Of a stretch of DNA of 64,000 bases, positions 1 to 11,105 are shown in pieces. Position 1 is the first letter of the stretch, and each line of letters opens with the position of its first letter. A program made the translations under genes and the position numbers. Source of the stretch: Beroe ovata (lineage: Eukaryota > Ctenophora > Nuda > Beroida > Beroidae); NCBI GenBank assembly GCA_946803715.1, contig CAMPET010000196.1:12384-76383 (forward strand), read 5' to 3'. The notes below the pieces were generated by a model, which was given only the letters and a program-made list of their open reading frames with translations, searched no databases and was not told where the DNA came from.

Positions 1-424
1 TGTGTGTGTGTGTGGATGTGTACTCGGTGATTGTGAGTGTCCCCGTACCAGACATATGAACAGCGGTCCTTGTTATTAGAAAATAGCCAGAGGGCTGTGT
101 TTACACGAATGGTGTGGTGTTACGTGACTTATTATGTTATAGTGATGCGAATCAGAACTCCATCGGTATCGTAAAACAAACTGCGAAACACTACTGACCT
201 CCCTAGATTTTGTCTAGCTATCATCCCTATCATTCAATTCCTTCAATCCCAGCAACCTTGACTCATAAATCAACTGCTAACGAACCGACTGTTGTGACAC
301 CATCCTACTTAATAACAGTATGATTTGAATTAGGGCGTATTTACTCTGTACTCTGTAATATGATCAAGGATGACATACCAATGATATCACTGATAGTGAA
401 TCATAAACAATTTGGAAGACTCAC
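1..424. other. Window edge, presumably intron of the SERBP1/HABP4-like gene
   Basis: The first 14 bases are a TG dinucleotide run. The minus-strand gene that ends its third visible exon at 425 must continue leftwards, because that exon closes with a splice donor and not a stop. I searched these bases for the next exon of the family and found none, so they are presumably intron. Confidence 0.4.
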
Positions 425-1170
425 GTTCTTCCGTCACCGGAGTGTCTGTCGTACTGTCTGTTGTTTCCACGGTAACCACCTCGGCCTCGGCCTCTGTTAT
501 TTCCCCGGCCTCGGTATCCGCCACGGCCACGTCTTTCTTCACCGTCCTCAGGCTTGGCTTCACCGCCATCATCCTGTGAAAGAACGGGATCATAGATGTC
601 ACACCACACACAAGAACTGTGACACCTATCGCCAAACTCCCAGTTTATCAATCAATCTTCACCCTCACCTGCATCCTTGGTGGTCTGCTGTCATCATCTC
701 TGTTGTATCTGCCACCTCTACCACCCCTGCTCTCATCTCGGTTGTATCGATTGTCACCGTCCTCCCTGTTGCCTCCTCGGCCCCGACCTCGCCCTCGGCC
801 TCGACCACGACCCCGGCCTCGGCCAGTATCAGAGGACTGCTCTTCCTCTGAACAAATGTATACGGTAAGATTCAAAATCCACAGAAATGTGAATTAATTG
901 ACGTGCTGAGATTCAAATAACGCAGCTAACGGACACCGGTCGCTCACCCTTCTTTTCAGGCTTTTTCTCTTCTTCCTTTTTCTTCTCAGGTTTCTTTTCC
1001 TTCTTCTTCTTTTGTTCGGCCTTCTTCGCCTCAATACTTTGTTCAATGAGGTTGTAGAATTCGGCCGGATCTTCGACATCGTCACCGAAGTCTACCATGG
1101 CGAAACGGTTGCCCGTGGCAATACCGTAAGAAGGAGCCTCCCCCACCGTTGTGTCTCTTGCGATAGTCAT
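425..1170 (-). CDS. SERBP1/HABP4-family RNA-binding protein, N-terminal three exons (partial)
   Basis: Three minus-strand exons join in frame: 1170-948, 847-670 and 573-425, each with GT-AG borders. The product starts MTIARDTTVGEAPSYGIATG, continues with an acidic stretch and a long Lys/Glu-rich run, then an uninterrupted Arg-Gly tract in exon 2 and more RGG/RGYRG repeats in exon 3. Exon 3 ends with QYDRHSGDGRT, which matches the 'FDRHSGSDR' signature of the HABP4/SERBP1 (Stm1-related) family. Members bind mRNA and the ribosome, where they help hold idle 80S particles; RGG tracts are usual arginine-methylation sites. The start at 1170 is the first ATG of the frame; a possible acceptor about 6 bases upstream suggests a noncoding 5' exon. 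The C-terminal half lies outside the window. The RGG content alone would also fit other RNA-binding proteins; the RHSGDGRT motif decides the call. Confidence 0.72.
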
Positions 1171-1499
1171 ATCGGAACTGAACTTGAAACTTGACAATTA
1201 TAAACTGTGCATAATGTTGTTCAATACAAAGCAAAATTGAATGTAGACCAGCGCTCAGTCTCTCAAAGGTAGAATGCGCAGCCTCTTCCACAGACCATGT
1301 AGGGAAATTTAGAGGAACATGATTGATAGTTTCGCATAATTTGTACTAAAGATGAATCCATAGGTCTCTTTCAACTTAGTGAATAAATTCGGGGGTTTGC
1401 ACACTAATTGATCTCAGTTTTAAGGGGTTAAACCCCCTCTAATCTGCCGGAGAATCTAATGTGGAAGAGGCATTGAGCGCTGCAAAGTTATTCATCAGA

Positions 1500-2510
1500 T
1501 CAAATGGTACAGAAAAATCGGAAGCGCGCGGCGCGTCCAGTGTTGTTCATTTTCGATTCTTTGTTTTTGGATCTGTGCCAGACCGCTGATGCAAGCCGCG
1601 AAGCGGCGAGCGCCAGTGAATATGAATAATTTGCGGCGACAACGAATTTGCGGCGCCAGCAAACTACATGCACTTAATTGTAAATTTCGCTCCGCCGAGG
1701 ATAAAATTCCTCCAGCAAGGTCAAAGGTGCTTCCGCGATCCTCTGCGTGATCCAAATTCTCCGCGCGCGCGCTGTGCGTCTCCGCGGTTTCTGAGACTAT
1801 TCAGTTCATGGAGAAATCCTACAAAATGATTAATGCACGCCTTACTGCTTACTAAAAGGTGTTCATGTTCCTGCGCTGCGTGACTGTTCCCGCGCTGCGT
1901 GACCTTGTCTGGCGATGCTAGACCGCTGATGCAAGCCGCGAAGCGGCTTGCGTCGTTTGAGAATAAGTTTGCGCCGCGCGCGCGCAAAACGAAATTCTCG
2001 ACAGGGTCTATCATCGATCGACAAGCGTGACCCAAATACTCCGCGCGCGCTGCGCGTCTCCTTTCTACGACTTTTCAGTTCACTGACTCACTGAGTAGAA
2101 CAGGGGCGCGCAACGTGTGCACTTGCGTGACCCAAATACTCCGCGCGCCTCCTTTCAATTCTACGACTTTTCAGTTCACTGAGTAGAACAGGGCGCGCAA
2201 CGTGTGCACACTTACTCTGCCATTGTCAGATTTTATCTAACGTCAGCTGTTTCTCGCGCGCGCGTCTTCATCGGTGATCGGAGGCCTAAATGAAGGCGCG
2301 CTTGTAGGATTTCACCCTACCCTTGCTGGCGGGATTTTATCCCTGGCGGGGCGGATTGAAAATCGCGCGCACCGACGGTAGGGTAAAATCCTACAAAAGG
2401 CGCGCATGCCGAGTATTAGTGATTTGGGTCACGCAGCATGGGAACCCGAACAATGGAACATGGAGGCAGCCGCGGCGCGCGCGAGAAACGGTCGACAGAT
2501 AATAATAATA
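1500..2510. repeat. GC-rich dispersed repeat, several degenerate units
   Basis: The string gaccgctgatgcaagccgcg occurs near 1581 and again near 1921. A second pair of similar units (about 2030-2110 and 2128-2210) shares ctacgacttttcagttcactg and cgcgcaacgtgtgcac. The same building blocks return in reverse orientation at 45180-45580, so this is an interspersed family and not local duplication only. GCGCGC runs stand out from the AT-rich surroundings. No transposase or reverse transcriptase is visible, so it is probably a non-autonomous element; its class is unknown. Confidence 0.7.
2295..2405. repeat. Short inverted-repeat (MITE-like) hairpin
   Basis: The left arm at about 2295-2322 (ggcgcgcttgtaggattt...) is the near-perfect reverse complement of the right arm at about 2377-2405, with about one mismatch and a small length difference, around a loop of roughly 55 bases. 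Arms of this length facing each other in a 110-base unit are typical of miniature inverted-repeat elements. No clear target-site duplication could be fixed. Confidence 0.6.
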
Positions 2511-2892
2511 TCTGGCAAAAATATCCGTAATCCGGCGAAAAGACACTGGTAGTGGAAGATATGCATGATACAGATCAAATGTATGCCTTTGTGTGGTTAT
2601 AAATTAAAATAGAATTAACAAAAAGCTAGTCCATAGCATTAGCAAGAAGTAAAGTCAGTGGGATACCGCTCATTGCTTGCTGAAACTGTTCCATGAAGTA
2701 TTTTTAACCGGTGGGCACGCATTGAGTTTCAGAACGAGGATTGAATTCAACACTGTATGCCTGACTCCATACCGTATATTTCGTAAACCTTCGCAGTCGA
2801 AGCTGTGTGCAATTAAAATGCTATTGCTGGAATTCTGAGTCAGGGGTATTCAAGTATGTCGGACCAGGTTTGATAGCATTACAATTGAGGAG

Positions 2893-2998
2893 CCGGTATG
2901 TACATTGTACACTGTATGAATTGTACAAGGCATTGTATACATAGGACATTGTATAATGTACTATGTATTCAGCATTGTACACATTGTACAATGTACTG
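2893..2998. repeat. Degenerate ACATTGTACA-type palindromic repeat
   Basis: Repeated variants of TGTACA, ACATTGTAC and ATTGTATAC follow each other for about 100 bases. Related clusters occur at about 3885-3930, 20468-20530 and 59755-59822. Confidence 0.6.
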
Positions 2999-3265
2999 GA
3001 CTCCCTTACACAGTACGACAGACGTCATAAACATGTAAATAGTTTTAAAAAGACTGGGGTTCTATACGGATAGTGGGTCCACAAAGACTGCCATTTCATT
3101 CCACGATTCTCGGCCGGACTCTGAAATACAATATAATGATAATGGAGAGCCATGTATTCAGATACAAATCATTCACTTTCAGACAGTCATATTGGACGAT
3201 GTTCATTTGTTCATTCTACAATTCTAACATCGTGTTGCACTTTTCCTTCCCACCTCATTTCCTTC

Positions 3266-6200
3266 CTACTGGGGCTGCTGTGCGGCCTGCTGCTGTTGGC
3301 TCAGTTGAGTCCAGTACAATTGGGCTTGAGTCTCGCCGTACATTTGTACCAGTTGCTGGTAGTAGGCGGCCCACTGCTGTTGAACACCTGGGGCAAAATG
3401 GGTGTCAAATGGAGCGAGAGAGGGGAGGAGGTTAGGGAGGAGGGGAGCCATGTTTTGAGTTGCGTTGAGGTCCCTTCACCTTCTCAATTTGAATCCGATG
3501 TTTGTTTTTATATCGAGATATTGGTTATCTCCAAAATAATCCCCAAGTTTTGATAAATTTTCAATCCAACTTAAAAGAAGAATTTGTTTATCATTATGAA
3601 ACAGGATATTGGAAATAAATACAATTTATTCAAACATGAGATTGGGTACTTGGCGGTGTCAATGGATGAGTGGCAGGTGTCAATGTGATCTTCATTCAAG
3701 CAATCTATACCAGAAACAAAACACGGCAGAAGTGCTACAGTACAAGCAAGTGGTTTCATTCCAAAGATTCGATAATTGGCAGACTTACCAAAGCGTCATA
3801 TAGCTCACTGACACGGAATTCTACTACCTTAGAGCAAATATGTGGTGGTTCAAATAATGAAATAATGCTATTCAAGAAGAATATACAAGGTATACAATGT
3901 AGAATATACGTCAATGTACAATGTATAGATACAATGGTTGTATAATGGGTATCATCTCAGAGACTTACGCCCTTTTTGCGTGCACTTCACAGACCTGAAC
4001 GGAGCCGCCAGTCGCCCGAAAATCCCTACTGACGGGCTGGGCGAAATAGGTCATCAAATAATGTGTGATATCACAATATTACAATATCCCGTATCAACGT
4101 ACAATGCTGGAATGAAACGCACCAATTGGAAATATCATAATATGGGCATTCATCAGTGGAATAGGAATAGGATAATGGGACAAAATGGGGAATAGAATTT
4201 GGCAAATGTACTACAATCCCAGCCCTGTAATGATCATCCTAAACATTCCATTATAATCGCAAGTCTCTCAGTTCTGAACGGCCGAATAAGAACAGTCCTC
4301 CTCAATGGAATAGAAGAATATCATCAATCATCAATGAACAATAGAATGATTATAGCAAGCATAATCAGAATTGGGGCCATACCTATCAGCAATATGATGA
4401 ATAAAGGGAACTGTACAGAATTGTATAGAATGACTAATAGAATGTGAGAGACAATGTTTCTATAAATAGAACAGTAATGCATCAACAATTGGTCAACAAT
4501 CATAGAATCCAATTTCAAGCAATTGATAAACAATGGACTACTATAGGAAAAGATGTGCATGGGTCTAGAAGTGGATGATGAATGGTGAGATGGTGAAATG
4601 AGATCTTGGACAATAAATCTTAGAAAACAACTCCAAGTATGTTTTTTGGGCATTGAATAATGATGAAGAGGTAATTCAAACACATTCAACAAATATTGCG
4701 TATGTCGGAAGGTTTACAATACAAATTTGAATAGCATTTATTATCTAAATCTGACATTATTTCTGCAGTTCTTTACTTTAAACCGAATAGACCACATTTT
4801 GCATAATTGTGTTTGTATCAGAGGATGCTATGAGACATTTGTTTTGAAATAATTTCATTACCAAACTAAATGAATCCTACGGCAAATTATTTCCAAATTT
4901 TCCACACTCCATATACTTACCACTGCCGGAGCACTCCCTCGAACATGATACCTGAAATCTTGTTAGAAACCCGCCCACCCAAAGAGTCAGCTTGACAAAC
5001 CAGACGAATCACACCTTTCCCTTCCCCCTACAAACAGACTAACAAACAGTCACGTACTTGAGTTCTGAGCGGCAGCAGGGGTGGCTGTCTGAGGCGCCTG
5101 AGTGGGCGCAGGTTGAGAGGTGGCGGCGGCTTGGACTGGCGCTGCACCGGGCTGCTGGCCGTAGTATTGTGAGTATTGGGAGTAGTACGCCATCTGTTGC
5201 TGGTACGCGAGTGCTGCAATGGGGAAATAAGTGTTGGAAAAACTCGCTGTACCGAAACTATGATAAGTTTGAGAAGAATCTCAAATGGGGAACAAAGTAA
5301 AAAAACGGCAGAAGTGAATCTCGGACTTGGCATGTACCTGCGGGATCTTGTGCCTGTCCGGGCATCATTGCAGGATTATACCCGCCCTGCTGGGGATAAC
5401 CGCCCTGCTGCTGAAACCCGCCGTGACCATAGGGATTATCTGCGGAGGCGAGTTTATAATTGCTCGGAGATTGAGAACACCAACAATTGGAATCACATTT
5501 CACAATTGCCATTGAAATCACACCGCCTGGAACTTACACCCACCGTCGCCGACGATTTTGGCGATCTCGTCCTTGGCAGCCTGTATCTGTTCGGGTGTTC
5601 CCTTGATGAAGAATTGCTTCGTGGGTGCATCATGGGGTGAGTTCTTGTTCATTTCTATGTGAGCACCTGTCTGCTCTTTCATCCGGTTTATCGTTTCACC
5701 TTTCTAAAGTAGAGGAATGAAGAGTGAAAGTGACCAAAATGATTGATCTCATCTTAATAATAATTCGCATCATTCCCCTCTACGTCCAGACGCTAGGCAT
5801 CTACCTTGCCAATCACGAGACCACACTTGTTGGCAGGAACATTAAAAACATCCTGAGCAGCACCCTGTCCATGACCCCCAAATCGAGGCTCTTTCTGCGA
5901 AACCTTTGACAGGAGATCCTTTACCTTGTCTGAAATACAGTGATTTATAAAACAAATAGTGCCGAGACAATCAGACAATAGTGCCGAGACAATCATAACA
6001 GGAAGTATTGATTCTCACGATTTAACCGGAGGATAACACTTCGACTCACTCTCTGCCTCGGTGACTTGGTCCCTTGTTCCTTGGATGATGAGGTGTCTCT
6101 CCCCTGGGGCGTTGGGGTCGATTGTGTTGAACTGGATCTTGGCACCTGTCTCTGCCTGCATCCTCTTGATGGTGTCACCTCCACGACCAATTACCACGCC

Positions 6201-7790
6201 CACAAATTCCTTCTCCACTGGGAGGTTGGTGGTGGCCTCGAATGGGCCCTGGTTCTGGTGGAAGTTACCACCTCCACCACCTTGTCCGCCAAAGTTGTTC
6301 CGATTGTTATACTGAGGGGGAGGAGTGGTCATTAGCTTGAAAAGAAAAGTGATGGAGTCGGGGGATAATTTGGAATCGGCTGTAGGTTAAATTTCGCCTC
6401 CAACTGATACCTCTTGCTGCTGGATGATGCCGCTGACCAACTCCCTTGCTTTCTGAATCTGGTGTGGCAGTCCGTGGATCCGGAGTGGCTTCTCGGGGGC
6501 ATTAGCGTACATGCCATCCTGAACCATGTTCATCTTACAGCCGCTCTGCAGGGCGAGATCCTTGATTGTTTCACCTCCACGACCTGGGAAGTGTGTAAGG
6601 AGACCTCTTAGAGATGTGATTTCTGTTTACTGAACGGATAGTGAAAGAAATGATGAGGTCAGAGACCATGATCACATGACCACAATGAAATAGGAAATAG
6701 TCTCACCGATAACGAGCCCGACTTTGTTCTGAGGTATGAGCATGTCAACTGTTTCCGGCTGGCCCATACTCTGCATCATGTCTGAGCCTGGTTGAGGAGA
6801 AATGGCCGTTAGAGTATTGACTTTAGCTAAAACCGCCATACTGAACAATGCGGAATTGTTGGACAACGAGTCTCGGAAAGTGGAAGCAAGATTAGCTTTC
6901 TCTCTCTCGCCCTAATTTTGTCCCTTCCTCCCTTTTTACAGCCCAACTCCTGACCCCCTCTCTCCCGATTTTCGGACTTACCGCCCGCTCCAGGGATTCC
7001 TCCAATGGGTGTCTGGGGAGCAAACTGGTGGATAATTTCCTTGATCTGATCCTTGCAGTGCTCAATACATTGCCTTGTTCCTGGGCGGGGAGATTGTGTC
7101 AGACGACGAGGAGAGAAGTTATTTCAGAGTTTTCGACACTCGCGATTTAAAAGGGAGAGCTTACTCCATGAATAGAAGTCGAAAGAATGTTGCATCCGGA
7201 GAAACGCTGACATTTGTCGGCAAAAAATAATCGAGTTACCAATATAGGACAGCATATCTTATTAATTTCTAATTATCACATACACGCTACATGCTAGTTC
7301 TGCAGATCAAAATCGATGCTGAATCTAATCCGGATTGCGGCAAATTTTGCAATTCGGAAAAAGGTTCCGTTTAAACAGATAGTTATGCAACTGCCTAGAC
7401 AGCGTGTATTCCTATTTTCCTTATTAGGGAGTCCCTAATAAGGAAGCATGGAATCTTGCTAGCGGCCTCTCGAATGATCACTAAATCACGAGCATTGTAC
7501 AACCTATATACAATCGCGCCTAACACCACATGAAATGTATACAGAAAGGTGTCTGTGGTTCAGAGTGCAGATAATATGTACAGAACTGCTCTCGCACACC
7601 ATAATTACAGACTGTGAATGTGGGAAATGTATGCGAGTATGCAGGATGGGAGGGGAAAAACGAGTGATTATAATGCAAATGATGCACGGACGACTGCTAC
7701 AAGGAATTCATACAATACGTAAACATACTGTACTTCCACAGGGCTATGACCTGCGTCGCTCCTGCAGTAATAGCTGTATGTGATACGCGT

Positions 7791-7847
<57 letters not shown>

Positions 7848-8187
7848 GCGTATAATGACGGTAATATGAGTAAAGTTATATACAGCGGTTATTAGAGAAA
7901 AGATTTTGTGTGTGTGTCTGTGTGTATGGCTGAGCGGAAACCAAGATGCATAATATGATGCAACCACAAGTTGAGAAAGCAGATGAGAATTGAGCCAAAA
8001 GGGGATGTAGAAATAGACTAGGAAAGAAGTCGCAAACGGAACGCATACTGATTATATATTACGACCAACGGAGCTAGATAAAAAGTATAACGAGGAAGAG
8101 TGTCAGGGAGAGTTGACTCGACGTATACAAACAACAATAGGATGGTAATACAGCTATCATGTTTCATTCCCTCATGTTTCATTCCCT

Positions 8188-8224
<37 letters not shown>

Positions 8225-10805
8225 CAGTCAGCGTGATAGATCTCTCGGCGTTGGGGTCCGGACCCGGTGGAGGGAGTTGGATGTGACAACTGGTCTGCGC
8301 CTGGAGTCGACCGTGAGTCTCGCCCGACAAAAACTGGATCACAGATCCGGGAACACGAATCTCGTCTTTCAAGTTGCCTTGGGCACTGCGCAGAGAGGAA
8401 GAAAACACGGGGTTAAGAAAGAGAGAGAGAAAGAGAGGGAGGGGCGTGGAAATTAGAGTATTGAATTAAAGTATGACATCAGAAACATGTCATTGTACAG
8501 AACACCCTGTACGATAATGCTAATTAGAATTGGTTATTTGGTTTATAATATGGAAACATATAGAGATAGAAACTTACCCGCCACTCTGATTCATAAAATC
8601 ACCTGAAAACATTGTCAGGTCAACCGACAACAAATAACGGTTAGCCCAATGCAACCACTTATAAACAATCATGTGATAAATCAATAGCGTCAATAGAGGG
8701 AAAAAGGAGTAGAATTGCCACCAGGTATAATGCACGCGAAAACACCCTCGAAACGCATTTTTGTGATTGAAAGTAAGCGACTCGGTGTGCTAACCTTGCC
8801 CGTAAATAAAATCGACAGGTCCCATAACCATTACCGGCTAAATCCCCATAAATTGGAGAACTACGAGTATTGTACACGAACCAAAGCAAAGGAACAAGTG
8901 TAGAGAAACTATACCAATGCTGTAAAGTGTAAAACGAGAGAGTAGACATTTCCTGTCAACACTAGAACTTCTCGTATTACACGTGTGTGTGAGTGTGATT
9001 GTGTGTATGCGTGTGTGTGTGACATCTTTCTCAGGTAAATCCAATGCGTAGTTTCGTTCAGTTCTGTGAAATTCAAACATTGACAGATGCGATGTGCAAT
9101 TATAGAAGTGCGCCTACTTTGCTAGACATCTATTGTCAAAAGACAGGAGCAACAGTGAATAAGGAGCCACACTTCATAATGCATGGTAAATACAATAGAT
9201 GAGAAAGGTTAATCGTTCACTACTGCCTCACTGATAACTAATAATTTGAATCGTGGGCGGACGTGACCAATATTCACACAGTCCACGGTGGCATCCGAAA
9301 ATCTTCAACAGCTATTTAGAGGACATCGTAATCGTGAAATATCGGAAACGTTTATTACAGCGAACTCAATATGAAGACGTTCTAGAACACTCTCGCATTG
9401 AAAAATTGACGCATATGAAAAAGTAAAGCCAGCAATTAACCAGTTATAATCACAATGGGTCATGTAATACGATACAGATACACACGGAATGGCTATTGAA
9501 TTACTGTAGATTTACCACCGGGAGTCAATTCTATAGCAAATCATGTCGATTTTTTTACATGCGAGGGAAATAAATCATAACTGAGGGTGCCAATACATAT
9601 AGGTCTAAATCACTCACCGTCCATCATAGGTCGTTTGCTCGCTTGTTGTTCTTCGCCTGACATAGCAAGATGGTCAACAACCCGGATAGATACAGAAGGG
9701 TTTGTGTTCGGTGTGTGAAGAATGCGCGCGCACTGCTAGCTGCGCGGCAAATGCGCGCTAAAAATATATGGAGGGGCTATTTGTATATCGTCATTTTGCT
9801 AGTAATAAGCAATGAGAAGACCCTTTTAACAAATAGCGCGTGACAACCAACCACACAAAGTCAACAGGTCACGTATACCACCGTGCCTGGTATGAACACA
9901 ACTTCATGCTTGCTTGTGTGCGGTGTACTATTGAGAAACAAAACGACAATTGTAACAATGGAAAAGTATGGATCTATCCATCGAAAAGGGAAATTTTATT
10001 GCCGCGAGTCACAAAGACATGCGCTCATTCTGCATGACTCATCAAGAATGTCAGCATTCTTTCCAGATCTTTGCACATATGATTGAGCACCGTAACTTCA
10101 GGAACCCGGCCCCTGTTGCATTCAGTGCAATTCTGGGAATTCTCTCGAGAAGATTTCCACGTCCCCACTTAGCAAAAACACTACTAGCAATCTAATCATC
10201 CCCCTTTCTTCTACCTAAAAACCTCCACTTCCCCTCCTATAGTGGCAGCAGCGCTTGCTCAGGCTCAATTTCACATTACACAACAAACATTTTCCTACCC
10301 TGATTACAAACTCACTAAAACGTACGTACGTATATACCCTCCAATATAGGTACCCCATAAGTACCACCGTTTCAAGTTACAGAAAGATGTGGAGATTAAA
10401 ATAACTGAATGTATAGAAATAAGTTATTATGCTTACCGTTAAAACTTCTTTTTCTCTGATCGAAATCCTGTGATGATCCGTTAACGTCTTTTGTATCTTT
10501 CTGATTTTGGAGTTTGGCAGCAACCTGTGATGAAGTGATTAATGATGCTGAATTCCAACAAAAGATTGAGCAAGTTTTCCTTGCTCGTGCTTCCATCTCT
10601 GGTTAGTAGTCAAGTTCATCTGTACTGGTATATTATCTGTACTGGTATATATGTACTTCAACATCGAACATGTATACCTCAATATAATAGTAAACTCAAC
10701 CTCTGTTTAATTTAAGGAGTATAACGACAATTTCGGTTCAAAGATTACCTCTTTCGCACGTAGTAGGGCACTATTGAACTGTTCAGACCCTGCGTGAACG
10801 GACAT
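3266..10805 (-). CDS. FUBP: Far-upstream-element-binding-protein-like, four KH domains, complete, 15 exons
   Basis: Exons, all checked for GT-AG and phase: 10805-10749, 10524-10437, 9656-9618, 8602-8578, 8385-8225, 7080-6982, 6787-6707, 6583-6411, 6335-6050, 5929-5805, 5703-5544, 5439-5338, 5213-5058, 4951-4921, 3473-3266. They total 1791 bases, 596 aa plus stop. KH1 is in exons 5-6 (poor GxxG loop), KH2 in 7-8 (VIGRGGETI), KH3 in exon 9 (VVIGRGGDTIKRM) and KH4 in 10-11 (VIGKKGETINRM). The tail is Gly/Gln/Tyr-rich (MAYYSQYSQYY, WAAYYQQL), as in the tyrosine-motif tail of FUBP proteins. The N-terminus (SALLRAKEVAAKL, then a basic KR patch) also fits the family. FUBPs bind single-stranded DNA and RNA in the nucleus, affecting transcription (MYC in vertebrates) and splicing. 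An in-frame ATG at 9663 is not the start: an acceptor overlaps it and two upstream exons join in phase. Which vertebrate FUBP it equals cannot be told. Confidence 0.9.
3474..4920. other. Last FUBP intron, AT-rich
   Basis: About 1.4 kb between the 31-base exon and the terminal exon. It is AT-rich and holds a TGTACA-type cluster near 3885-3930. A small candidate exon on the minus strand near 3974-4000 (acceptor ttcag, donor GTAAGT) was considered but breaks the reading frame. Confidence 0.5.
7417..7445. repeat. Perfect 14-base palindrome with 1-base spacer
   Basis: Bases 7417-7430 and 7432-7445 (core ccttattaggga / tccctaataagg) are perfect reverse complements around one g. It lies in the FUBP intron between exons 5 and 6. 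It could be a hairpin in the pre-mRNA or an element scar. Confidence 0.7.
7793..7845. repeat. (AC)n microsatellite
   Basis: An uninterrupted AC dinucleotide run of about 53 bases in the same FUBP intron. Confidence 0.95.
8190..8220. repeat. (CA)n microsatellite abutting a FUBP splice donor
   Basis: About 31 bases of AC run directly into tcacc on the plus strand. On the coding (minus) strand the exon 5 donor therefore reads GTGAGTGTGTGTGT..., so the donor is continuous with a GT repeat. Confidence 0.9.
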
Positions 10806-11105
10806 AACACTTTGCCCCTAACTAGCCGGTAAATTTGGACGGCTACCATTTGGGATAGATGTTAGTGGTTGTCTGGAAATTTAATGAGTATTGAAAGAGT
10901 TGATATCAATATCATCCAGAAACACGAGTTCTGATCACTGTTTCGGGCAAATAAATGGCAGTGTTAAAAATCAAAATTACAAATATATACATGCCAAATG
11001 TCAGACTACCAAAACAAAGCTAGTGAATCACCCAATTAAAAGCTATCTGAATATAAAGCAGTTTATCAAAACATCTAAAATTCACATCAAAAATGCACTT
11101 CAGAC
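10806..11105. other. Short spacer between ADSL and FUBP
   Basis: About 300 bases between the ADSL stop and the FUBP start codon, both genes on the minus strand. It must hold the ADSL 3' untranslated region and the FUBP promoter and leader. I see no distinct motif, and no long T run (plus strand) that would mark a retroposed poly(A) tail. Confidence 0.5.

Larger units (their letters stand above)
1171..3265. other. Intergenic region between SERBP1-like gene and FUBP 3' end
   Basis: About 2.1 kb without a credible coding exon. It holds a GC-rich dispersed repeat (about 1500-2510), a hairpin element (2295-2405) and a TGTACA-type repeat (2893-2998), listed separately. Short open frames between 1495 and 2035 on the minus strand run through the repeat and share a peptide (RFAACISGLA) only because the DNA is repeated. 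Confidence 0.6.

Noticed and set aside
619-897. Plus-strand open frame with alternating Pro-Arg repeats
   Set aside because: It is the antisense of the RGG tract of the SERBP1-like exon 2; an Arg-Gly repeat read backwards yields Pro-Arg and stays open.
9661-9663. ATG that could start FUBP (MSGEEQQASKRPMMDG)
   Set aside because: A splice acceptor (tatgtcag) overlaps it, and two upstream exons (10805-10749, 10524-10437) join in phase with family-like sequence.
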